Below the pieces are notes generated by a model. That model saw nothing but the letters and a program-made list of their open reading frames with translations. It made no database searches and was not told the DNA's origin. From an uncultured Opitutia bacterium (GTDB lineage Bacteria > Verrucomicrobiota > Verrucomicrobiia > Opitutales > UBA953), in contig CAIOAN010000008.1 of the NCBI GenBank assembly GCA_903855995.1, positions 248,001 through 312,000 of the forward strand: DNA of 64,000 nucleotides, written 5' to 3'. Shown one piece after another: positions 55,262 to 62,991 of this stretch; the stretch's first letter is position 1, and each line of letters starts with the position of its first letter. The position numbers and the translations under genes were made by a program.

Positions 55262-56749
55262 ATGACCACGCCTTTCAAACTCACCCGCGTCGCGACGCTT
55301 AAGACCGTCGCCGATTTTCGCGTCCATTGCGCCAGTATCGGCGCCGATCTGCCGCTCGAGGACACCATCGAAGCCGGTGCGAGCAATCCCCTCTCGCAGC
55401 CAATCACACGCACGAAGATCAACGGCAAGACTATCGGCAACCGCATCGCCATCCATCCGATGGAAGGCTGGGACGGCACCACCACGGGCGGCATTTCAGA
55501 GGAGATGAAACGCCGCTGGCAGCGTTTCGGCGCGAGCGGAGCGAAATTAATCTGTGGAGCAGAGGCCATGGCCGTCCGGGCCGATGGACGAGCTAACACG
55601 AATCAGTTGATCATCAACCAGGAGAACCAAGCCGGCATCACGGAACTCATCGGTATCCTCAAAGCCGAGCACCTCGCCCACTGGGGCTCGGTCGACGACT
55701 TGGTCATCGGCTTCCAACTCACCCACTCCGGCCGCTTCTGCCGGCCGCATGACAAGAAACGCTGGGAATCCCGCGTAGCCTACCGCCACCCGATCTTGGA
55801 CAGGAAGTTCAACGTGACCTCGGACGACCAGGTACTGACCGACGCCGACGTCGAGGAACTGATCCGCTGCTACGTGCAAGCCGCTCGCGTGGCCCGCGAC
55901 TGCGGCGCCGACTTCGTGGACATCAAACATTGCCACGGTTACCTGCTGCACGAATTCCTCGGCGCCTTCACACGTCCGGGCAAGTTCGGCGGCTCCTTCG
56001 AAAACCGCACCCGCATCCTGCGCGACATCATCGCCGGCATCCGCGCCGACAGTAACGCCATCGATATCGGCGTGCGCCTAAGCCTCTTCGACATGGTGCC
56101 GTTCCGACCTGACCCCGCCTTGAGCGTTCCAGGCAAACTCGGGCCGGGTATCCCGGAAGAGCACGCGCATCTTCTCCCCTACCGCTACGCTTTCGGCGTC
56201 CTTCAGGCGCAGCCCACTGAGATCGACCTCACCGAGACCTTCGCCTTCGTGAAGCTGCTCGGCGAACTCGGGGTCAAGATCCTCAACACCACCGCCGGAT
56301 CCCCCTATTATAACCCACACCTGCAGCGTCCAGCGGCCTACCCGCCCAGCGACGGCTACCAGCCCGCCCATGACCCGCTCATCGACGTCGCCCGACAGGT
56401 CCGCGTCGTCCGCGAAGTCCGGGCGCAGGCTCCCGCCGACATGATCGTCGTCAGCTCGGGCCTGAGCTATGTCCAGGAATACCTGCCGCAACTCGCACAA
56501 CACATCCTCCGCTCCGGCGGCAGCGACGCCATCGGCGTAGGCCGAGCGGTGCTCAGCTATCCCGCCATGCTCGCCGATGCCGCGAAGCACGGGGCGCTTG
56601 AGGCCAAGTTCATCTGCCGCACTTTTAGTGACTGCACCACTGCACCGCGCAACGGACTCATCTCCGGCTGCTACCCGCTCGACAAATATTATACCGCCAA
56701 GCCGGAGTTTCAGCAGCTCAAGGACATCAAGAAGCGTGTCGGGGCCTGA
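55262..56749 (+). CDS. NADH:flavin oxidoreductase (old yellow enzyme family)
   Basis: A 495-residue protein with an FMN barrel. Recognisable blocks: IGNRIAIHPMEGWDG at the start, GFQLTHSGRFCRP, the DIKHCHGYLLHEFLGAFTRPGKFGGSFENRTR segment in OYE order (His, Tyr active-site region) and VVSSGLSYVQ near the end. There is no C-terminal FAD/FeS domain of the 2,4-dienoyl-CoA reductase type. It may reduce an unsaturated acid produced by the enolase-like enzyme, which is speculation. It ends in a palindrome shared with the convergent methyltransferase. Confidence 0.87.
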   Translation: MTTPFKLTRVATLKTVADFRVHCASIGADLPLEDTIEAGASNPLSQPITRTKINGKTIGNRIAIHPMEGWDGTTTGGISEEMKRRWQRFGASGAKLICGAEAMAVRADGRANTNQLIINQENQAGITELIGILKAEHLAHWGSVDDLVIGFQLTHSGRFCRPHDKKRWESRVAYRHPILDRKFNVTSDDQVLTDADVEELIRCYVQAARVARDCGADFVDIKHCHGYLLHEFLGAFTRPGKFGGSFENRTRILRDIIAGIRADSNAIDIGVRLSLFDMVPFRPDPALSVPGKLGPGIPEEHAHLLPYRYAFGVLQAQPTEIDLTETFAFVKLLGELGVKILNTTAGSPYYNPHLQRPAAYPPSDGYQPAHDPLIDVARQVRVVREVRAQAPADMIVVSSGLSYVQEYLPQLAQHILRSGGSDAIGVGRAVLSYPAMLADAAKHGALEAKFICRTFSDCTTAPRNGLISGCYPLDKYYTAKPEFQQLKDIKKRVGA

Positions 56750-56760
56750 GCGCGCTCAGG
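56745..56760. repeat. Perfect 16-bp palindrome holding both convergent stop codons
   Basis: CCTGAGCG joined to CGCTCAGG. The TGA of the oxidoreductase (56747-56749) and the opposing stop (56756-56758) sit symmetrically in the arms. A compact hairpin here could mark both transcripts' ends. No T tract. Confidence 0.5.
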
Positions 56761-57496
56761 GCTTCTCGAAGATCAGCAGGTGCTGCCACGGCAGGTCCGG
56801 CTTGTTCATTACGAACCGGAACCCTGCGGCTTCAAACTCCTTCCGGGCCTGGGCCTCCGTCATCTTGTGGTGCGTCTTGATGGGCACGTTATCGTCCTCC
56901 GCGCGATATTCCAAAAGGTAGATGCGACCCTTGGATTTCAAGGCGATGCGCAGCGACGCCAGCATTTCCACCGGATGGTCGAACTCGTGGTACGCATCGA
57001 CCATCAAGGCCGCGTCAATGGATGCGGGCGGCAGCTGTACAGACTCGATCGTGCCCAGATGCGGCTGCACGTTCGTGATGCCCAGCTTGGCGGATTCCGC
57101 TTTTAGGAAATCCAACATCTCCGGCTGAATATCGACGGCGACGACCTTGCCCCGGGGTAGCTTGCGGGCGATGCGGAAGGAATAATAACCGGAGCCGGCG
57201 CCGATATCGGCGAGCACCGCGTCGGGCGCGAGTTCCAGCAAGGCGATGGCCTTTGAAGGTGCTTCTTCTTTCTCACGATCGCTGCGCTCCAGCCAGCCGA
57301 TGCCCGGATGCCCCATCACCTGGGCAATCTCCCGGCCCATATAAACCTTGCCGATGCCATCCGCGGAGCGAGCGCAGGTCGCATAAGCAACCGCCGGTGC
57401 GATCTCTGCGGCGGGCGCTGGGCGCGACCAGATGAACAAGCCGACCGTGAGCGCCAGAAGCAAGACAGCCGACGAGAGCGGATAACGACGAGGCAT
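56756..57496 (-). CDS. Exported or anchored class I SAM methyltransferase
   Basis: A protein of about 246 residues. The N-terminus has a hydrophobic stretch (SSAVLLLALTVGLFIW) acting as signal or anchor. After about 45 residues comes a methyltransferase domain with motif I LADIGAGSGYYSF at about 96-107, acidic VAVDIQPE, and LEYRAEDDNVP later. Periplasmic methyltransferase-like proteins of this type occur widely, though SAM is cytoplasmic, so function is puzzling. ATG at 57496 is chosen because the terminator of the upstream small gene lies before it. ATG at 57553 is possible. Confidence 0.78.
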   Translation of the reverse strand: MPRRYPLSSAVLLLALTVGLFIWSRPAPAAEIAPAVAYATCARSADGIGKVYMGREIAQVMGHPGIGWLERSDREKEEAPSKAIALLELAPDAVLADIGAGSGYYSFRIARKLPRGKVVAVDIQPEMLDFLKAESAKLGITNVQPHLGTIESVQLPPASIDAALMVDAYHEFDHPVEMLASLRIALKSKGRIYLLEYRAEDDNVPIKTHHKMTEAQARKEFEAAGFRFVMNKPDLPWQHLLIFEKP

Positions 57497-57553
57497 GCGC
57501 AGACGCTTGCCGCATTCCGAGCGGGCGCAACCTCCGTCAGAATCGGCGCCCAT

Positions 57554-57583
57554 AAAAAGGGCCAGCGCTCCGGCTGGCCCTTT
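57554..57583 (-). terminator. Strong terminator of the small secreted protein gene
   Basis: An 11-bp stem, AAAGGGCCAGC with GCTGGCCCTTT, loop of six. On the minus strand it is followed by TTTTTA. It lies 21 bases past the stop of the gene at 57604-57864. Confidence 0.88.
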
Positions 57584-57603
57584 CGGAAAAATATCGGTGG
57601 AGA

Positions 57604-57864
57604 TTATTTCTTGAACGGCGACGTGCACTTCTTGTCGTCGTCCTTCTTGGCACCGGTGGTGGGCGCCGACTTCTTCGGCTCGGAGGTCTTCGGGGTCGAC
57701 GGCTTTTTGTCGTCATCGTCATGCTTGGTGCAAGGAGGATGGACAACCGGAGGAGGCGTAGAGGTGCCGCCACCCGTGGTGCTGGTCGTGCCGGAAGAAG
57801 CGGCGAAAGAAGCGAGGGGGAGCACCAGGATTGCGAGCAGAAGACTCAATGCGGGGGTTTTCAT
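57604..57864 (-). CDS. Small Asp/Lys-rich secreted protein
   Basis: An 86-residue protein. A signal peptide (TPALSLLLAILVLPLASFAA) precedes a short Ser/Thr/Gly stretch, PPPVVHPPCTKH, then charged repeats (DDDDKK and KKDDDKK) and a last Cys (KKCTSPFKK). The two cysteines may pair. No family recognised. A signal peptide, dedicated terminator and coherent composition support a real, perhaps abundant product. Acid-base blocks may bind metal or matrix (inference). Divergent from the cassette-A gene. Confidence 0.65.
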   Translation of the reverse strand: MKTPALSLLLAILVLPLASFAASSGTTSTTGGGTSTPPPVVHPPCTKHDDDDKKPSTPKTSEPKKSAPTTGAKKDDDKKCTSPFKK

Positions 57865-57986
57865 TGTTTCATCATCTTGGACGCCCCAGCCCGCCCTGCA
57901 AACTATAATAACAGTATAAACGGCCCCTAACAGGGGTTCATGACCATAAAAACCGGATTTAGCCCGTCATTTACGAGGATATTAAC

Positions 57987-58025
57987 ATGAGGACTTGCCC
58001 CCATGCCTCTGATGGGCAATATTAG
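57987..58025 (+). CDS. Possible 12-residue leader peptide before the cassette-A gene
   Basis: ATG to TAG encodes MRTCPHASDGQY. A Shine-Dalgarno-like GAGGAT lies 6 bases before the ATG, unusual in this window. The frame spans a hairpin with TTGCCC (57995-58000) pairing GGGCAA (58014-58019), and it ends 25 bases before the giant gene's ATG. It may regulate translation of that gene. Chance is possible for such a short frame. Confidence 0.25.
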   Translation: MRTCPHASDGQY

Positions 58026-58050
58026 TTATCCTACTCTGGAAGAGTTGGCC

Positions 58051-61000
58051 ATGCAGAAAAAGCCCAACAGTAGCCGCGGGTTCAGCCTGATCCTCTCGCT
58101 GACAATCATGGCCTTCATGACCATGCTCCTGCTGAGTCTGTCTGCGTTCACGATGATCGAGTCGCGGACTGCCATGAATCAGCAACTGGCGGTGCGTGCC
58201 CGACTCAACGGAATTGCCTCGATGCGCCTGGCCTTAGCGCACCTGCAACAGACCGCCGGCCCCGACCGCCGCTCCACCGCCCGCGCCGACATCACCCAGC
58301 CGGGCACACCCATCGCGGCGTTGACGAACCCGATGTGGACCGGCGTATGGCGCACCGATCTGCCGGATCTCCCGCCCGCCTGGCTCGTGTCTGGCCGCGC
58401 CGACCAACCGGCCGGAGCCCAGAGCATCTGCCTCTACCAATACCCCGACTACCCTGATTCCTATTGGGTTCCCTGGAAGACCGACCCCGCGCAAACGGCG
58501 GCCAAGAATGTGATCCTAGTAGGCACTGGGTCGGCTGCCATCAGTGACGGCATTAAGCCCAGCGGCCTCATCTCGCTCCCCGCCGTCGCCCTGCCCGATA
58601 CGAACGTCAACGGCTCCTTCGCCTACTGGATTGGCGACGAAGGCATCAAAGCACGCGTCAATCTCACCGACAACCAGCCCCGCCCGCTTCCGAGCAGCGC
58701 GGCGCTCGACGCCCGCGCAGGGCTATCCAACACCGCTAATAATGCGCTGGCCCTGCGCAGTCCGGTGGCCACGGGGTTCTCGGTAATCCCTGGTCTGAGC
58801 ATCTTAAATCTGACCAGCGGCACACAGGTCGAGCAGCTCGCAAACACCGACACCATCCGCAACATCACCTCACTGGATGGATTCCCGACCGGCCCCACGG
58901 GCGCCACCCTCGCCAAGGGACTCTTCCATGACATCAGCTTCGTGTCGGCAGGCGTCATCGCCGACTCCCTCAACGGCGGCTTGAAGCGAGATCTCTCCCT
59001 CGCGTTTGAACTTCCTGATAATCTCTTCGCCGCGACCGAATTCGGCGAAGGTGCGACCGGCGCCGCCGCCACCGGCACCGAGAACGGCGTCGAAGCCAAG
59101 GCCATGCCAGTATTATTGAGCGGCAGCAAGACCATCAACGCCGCGCCCGTCTTCAGCCGCATCACCGCCGACGGCAATCTGCGCGGACCGACCTGGTGGG
59201 CGCTGCGCGATTACCATCGCCTCTACAAACAACTCGGCTGGTCGAGCACCGGCGGGACGGGCCGTGCGCTCGGCACCCCGAGCCTCAACGCCCGCACCCT
59301 CTGGCCTAACGTCTCCGCGGCCCACCCCAACGGCACGCCGGCCAACACCGGCCTGCCCAACAACAGCATCCGCGACCGGCTCTACGGCTACTCCGACATC
59401 TACAACGGAGACCTGCCCGCCCCGATCAACCCAAACACCTCCGACTTCCTCAGCGGCGACACCGGCAAGATCATCACGCGACCCCTGAACGTAGCCGCCA
59501 GCCCCTACCTGCAGAAACTCTCCCTGGCTTTCAGCGTCAACAAGATGCAGTGGTTCGAAACCACGAGTTTCCGCATCGGACGCACACTCTACACCATGAC
59601 GACCGAGACGATCGATATCCGTCTCAACGTGACCCCGATCGTCGTCGTCCATAATCCTTATAATGTGGCGATGACGTGGTCCCCCGCGAACGGCGGAACC
59701 AATAATTACGGAGCCTGCGTCTCCGTCTCCGACATGTCCGGCTGGCTCTTCCGCTTCAAACAATACCCGTTCGGCAGTAATTTAACTCCCGATTTCGTAC
59801 TCGAAACGAAACTCAGCGAATTTTTCCGCCTGCAAGACCCCGTCAACTCCAACAACGACGACTCCTTCCGCATCTACCTCACGAAGAACGGTTCGCCCAC
59901 CATCACCCTACAGCCTGGAGAGTTCCGCGTATTCTCCTGCCCGCCCATCTACAAGGATTGGACCCAGTCGGCGGTCCTCGACAACACCTACGACACCCGC
60001 GGCGGCTTCAACGACAACCTTCCCGACTGGGGCGGCGGCCAGGCCTTCACCGATGCGAGCACCAACGGCGTGCTCGATATCACCGCCCCAATCGCCTTCG
60101 AGATCATCCCGGGCGGAAACTTCCGCGTCCGCCACGCCCTCGCCTGCTGGCCGGGCGATCAGATTACCTCGGCCGATAACACTGAGAATTTCTTCCGCAA
60201 CAGCAGCGAACAATCCGAATTGGTCGTCAGCAATATCAACCCGAGCCAATACCCTTCGCTGGCCCAGAAATACTTCCCGAGTTGGCGGGCCGTTGTGAAC
60301 AAATTCGTTGACGGACAGAAAGTCAGCACCGGCCCTACGAACCAACCCGACTTGGTCGCGACGATCGATGTCTTCGCCAAGTCCGCCGACACCAACACCG
60401 CCCCCTTCCCCACCCTGACGCACTCCAACCCCATGGCCGCCACCCGCCGTGCCAGCGGCTCAGGTCGCGCCAACGCCGGACCCTACGGCGGATACACCGG
60501 CGTGTCGCCGAGCTTCCAGTTCTCCCTGCGTAACGACCCCTGGGAAAACGTACTGCAGTTCCCCTCAGCCCCGACGGTGGCCACCAGTGACGTCGGGAAA
60601 CTCGCCTATGGCGGCTACTCCATGGCATCGGCCGCGGGCAAAGTTAGCGTAATCCAAACCGAGATTCCCCTCGTCCAGCCTACCTCGCTCGCCCAATACG
60701 CCCACGCCAACTTCGGGGTGCGCGACCAGCAGCCTTTGCTGAGTATCGGCAACAGCTTCGCCAGCCCGCTGGTCTCCGCGCAGAAGGTCATGCAAGACAA
60801 TGGTTCGAACTGGACCGAATACGACCAATCCTACCTGCTGAACGCGAGCCTCTGGGATTCATTCTTCCTTTCCGGTGCCGCTCCACAGATGGCCACCTCC
60901 AACGTGAGTGCGGCCAGCCCGTCACCGACCAACCCCAGCGCATCGAATGCGGCGAGCAACCCGCATACGAATGAAACCAAGTGGCTCTACGCGACCGCCA

Positions 61001-62121
61001 GCGAAGATCCGTCAGGCACCAAGACCACCGTCATCAAAGATTTCGTCTACAACGGCATCCCGCTCGACAACCCGCGCTTCACCCTTACGCGCTCGTCCCG
61101 GACGGGGCCAGATATGGAAAAAGCCCTGACGAATCATCGCACGTCGGCGGCGGTGCTGCTCAATCAGGGCGCCTTCAACGTCAACTCGACCTCCATCACC
61201 GCCTGGCAAGCCTTCCTCGGCTCGACGAAGAACTTCACCGCCGGCGGGCTCACGGCCAGCAGCCCTTCAGCCTCGGCCAACGCCCGCTTCGTCCGCGCCT
61301 TGAGCGGCAACATCGGCAACGTGGCCGCCCAAGGCATGACCGACCCCACCAACTGGACGGGGATGATGAATCTCAGCGACACGCAGATCACCAATCTGGC
61401 CAAAGCGATTGTCGACGAGAACCGCGCCCGCTTCTCCGTCCTCAAGCGAACTGAGCGCGAATTGAAGACCGCGCCTACGGCGCGCCTGTTCAGCGGACTC
61501 GGCAAGGCCGCCACGCCCTACATGGGCCTCTCCGAGTTCATCAATCGCTTTCTTGCCCCCGACACCTGGGCCAGCCGCTGCGGAGCTTTGCAAGCCGCCA
61601 TCCTACGTGCCGACCAATCCTATAACACCGCCTTCGACGGCAAACTCAGCATCAAGCCCAACTCACCCTCGGTCTCCTCAAGCTCCCTGAGCACCGCGAC
61701 AGCGGGCTGGTTCTCCAATCCCGAAAACATCGAAGTCGTCACCCAGCCAAACGCAGCCTCGGCCACCCACACCGCCTACGGGGCGCCGGGTAACCTGCTC
61801 CAATCGGACCTGCTGGCTGCCTTCGGCTCCGCCCTCGCGACCCGTTCAGACACTTTCACGATGCGCTGCTATGGCGACGCCGCCAACGCCGCCGGGGAGA
61901 AAGGCGCTGCCTGGATGGAAGTCGTCGTACAACGCTATCCTGATTTCATTGATCCGACCAACGTCGCCGAAACCGGCTCCGCCGCGCCCCGCCCCCTCAA
62001 GGTCAGCGGCAGCGCCGCGGCCGATCCGACACTCAGCACCGTGCTCACACCCTTGAATAACGTTCTCGGCCGTCGGTTCAAAGTCATCTCCATGCGCTGG
62101 CTCAACCCTGATGAAATCTAA
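58051..62121 (+). CDS. Verru_Chthon cassette A-type giant pseudopilin-like protein
   Basis: A protein of about 1356 residues. A basic start (MQKKPNSSRG) and hydrophobic helix at 11-35 give a pilin-like signal with likely cleavage after Gly10 (G-FSLILSL). The usual Glu at position 5 after cleavage is absent. There follow ARLNGIASMRLALAHLQQ, GPDRRSTARAD, NPMWTGVWR and YWIGDEGIKARVNLTD, shared with the second copy at 62992. The rest is Asn/Ser/Thr-rich beta structure. Such proteins define a Verrucomicrobia-specific cassette of prepilin-like genes. GGAAGAG six bases before the ATG is the best Shine-Dalgarno here. An in-frame ATG at 58003 is less likely. Confidence 0.85.
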   Translation: MQKKPNSSRGFSLILSLTIMAFMTMLLLSLSAFTMIESRTAMNQQLAVRARLNGIASMRLALAHLQQTAGPDRRSTARADITQPGTPIAALTNPMWTGVWRTDLPDLPPAWLVSGRADQPAGAQSICLYQYPDYPDSYWVPWKTDPAQTAAKNVILVGTGSAAISDGIKPSGLISLPAVALPDTNVNGSFAYWIGDEGIKARVNLTDNQPRPLPSSAALDARAGLSNTANNALALRSPVATGFSVIPGLSILNLTSGTQVEQLANTDTIRNITSLDGFPTGPTGATLAKGLFHDISFVSAGVIADSLNGGLKRDLSLAFELPDNLFAATEFGEGATGAAATGTENGVEAKAMPVLLSGSKTINAAPVFSRITADGNLRGPTWWALRDYHRLYKQLGWSSTGGTGRALGTPSLNARTLWPNVSAAHPNGTPANTGLPNNSIRDRLYGYSDIYNGDLPAPINPNTSDFLSGDTGKIITRPLNVAASPYLQKLSLAFSVNKMQWFETTSFRIGRTLYTMTTETIDIRLNVTPIVVVHNPYNVAMTWSPANGGTNNYGACVSVSDMSGWLFRFKQYPFGSNLTPDFVLETKLSEFFRLQDPVNSNNDDSFRIYLTKNGSPTITLQPGEFRVFSCPPIYKDWTQSAVLDNTYDTRGGFNDNLPDWGGGQAFTDASTNGVLDITAPIAFEIIPGGNFRVRHALACWPGDQITSADNTENFFRNSSEQSELVVSNINPSQYPSLAQKYFPSWRAVVNKFVDGQKVSTGPTNQPDLVATIDVFAKSADTNTAPFPTLTHSNPMAATRRASGSGRANAGPYGGYTGVSPSFQFSLRNDPWENVLQFPSAPTVATSDVGKLAYGGYSMASAAGKVSVIQTEIPLVQPTSLAQYAHANFGVRDQQPLLSIGNSFASPLVSAQKVMQDNGSNWTEYDQSYLLNASLWDSFFLSGAAPQMATSNVSAASPSPTNPSASNAASNPHTNETKWLYATASEDPSGTKTTVIKDFVYNGIPLDNPRFTLTRSSRTGPDMEKALTNHRTSAAVLLNQGAFNVNSTSITAWQAFLGSTKNFTAGGLTASSPSASANARFVRALSGNIGNVAAQGMTDPTNWTGMMNLSDTQITNLAKAIVDENRARFSVLKRTERELKTAPTARLFSGLGKAATPYMGLSEFINRFLAPDTWASRCGALQAAILRADQSYNTAFDGKLSIKPNSPSVSSSSLSTATAGWFSNPENIEVVTQPNAASATHTAYGAPGNLLQSDLLAAFGSALATRSDTFTMRCYGDAANAAGEKGAAWMEVVVQRYPDFIDPTNVAETGSAAPRPLKVSGSAAADPTLSTVLTPLNNVLGRRFKVISMRWLNPDEI

Positions 62122-62917
62122 GCTAACTGCCGCGCTCGCACTCTGCATCGGCAGTTTGCTCGCGAAAGGCGCCGACCAGCCTCCCACGACGGTCGAGGCC
62201 CATCTGAAGCTCATATCCCTTGCCGACCCTTTGCTCGGCTATGGCTTCATGCAGGGCAAGAAGGCGACGGGCATCGTCATTGTCACCGACATGTTCACGG
62301 AGGAGTTCATCTATCGTGGCTCCTCGCATTTCGAACTCATCCCCGTCAACGGCGCCGCCAAAGTGACCAAGGGCGATGCCCCGCCCAACTCGGTGGAAAA
62401 AGCCAAACGTGCCGCGGAAGCGCGGGCCACCGCCCGTGAATTCGAAAGCGCCGGCAAGCCGCCCCTCGCCTGGCTAGATCTGCCGGTGAAGCAGGGGCCG
62501 CTCCACCTGCTCCTCATGGTCAACCCTGGCAAAGAGAACGGCATCCTCGCCATCCAGGACCCGCCCGGAGCCTTCCCCGCCGGCACCAACCGCTACTTCA
62601 ACCTCTGCCCCTTCAGGCTGGCGATCCGCACCCCCTCAGGCACGCAATTCGTCGAACCAAATAACTCCAAAGTCATCCGGCCCGGCAGCAAACCCTTCGA
62701 GTATTACAGCCTCGAAATCCTAAACGCCACCGCGCCCGACGAGCAGCCCGCCTTTTCCGGCCGGGTCTTTCACACCGAGAACATCCGGAAACTCTATCTG
62801 ATCAGCCCTGGCCTCGCGGGGACCGGCGGCGTGACCCTCAAGGTCGTCGAGGACCGGATGCTGGCGCCGAATAAACCCGCCGTGCAGCTCGTGGAGAACG
62901 GGCCGGGGAAGAAGTAG
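62111..62917 (+). CDS. Exported protein between the two cassette-A genes
   Basis: A 268-residue protein with a signal peptide (MKSKLTAALALCIGSLLAKG). The mature part is beta-rich: AHLKLISLADPLLGYGFMQ, GIVIVTDMFTEEFIYRGSSHFELIPV, a charged helix near 97-112, LHLLLMVNPG and VTLKVVEDRM. No family recognised. Its ATG overlaps the end of the giant gene by 11 bases, so the two are probably translated together and may act in the same envelope structure. A minor pseudopilin signal is not seen. Confidence 0.75.
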   Translation: MKSKLTAALALCIGSLLAKGADQPPTTVEAHLKLISLADPLLGYGFMQGKKATGIVIVTDMFTEEFIYRGSSHFELIPVNGAAKVTKGDAPPNSVEKAKRAAEARATAREFESAGKPPLAWLDLPVKQGPLHLLLMVNPGKENGILAIQDPPGAFPAGTNRYFNLCPFRLAIRTPSGTQFVEPNNSKVIRPGSKPFEYYSLEILNATAPDEQPAFSGRVFHTENIRKLYLISPGLAGTGGVTLKVVEDRMLAPNKPAVQLVENGPGKK

Positions 62918-62991
62918 CCAGTGCTTATATTTAAGCTATAAACCGACCCTGCGGGCTTGTGCGGCCCGGCCCGGCAAATATCGTCCCGAAA

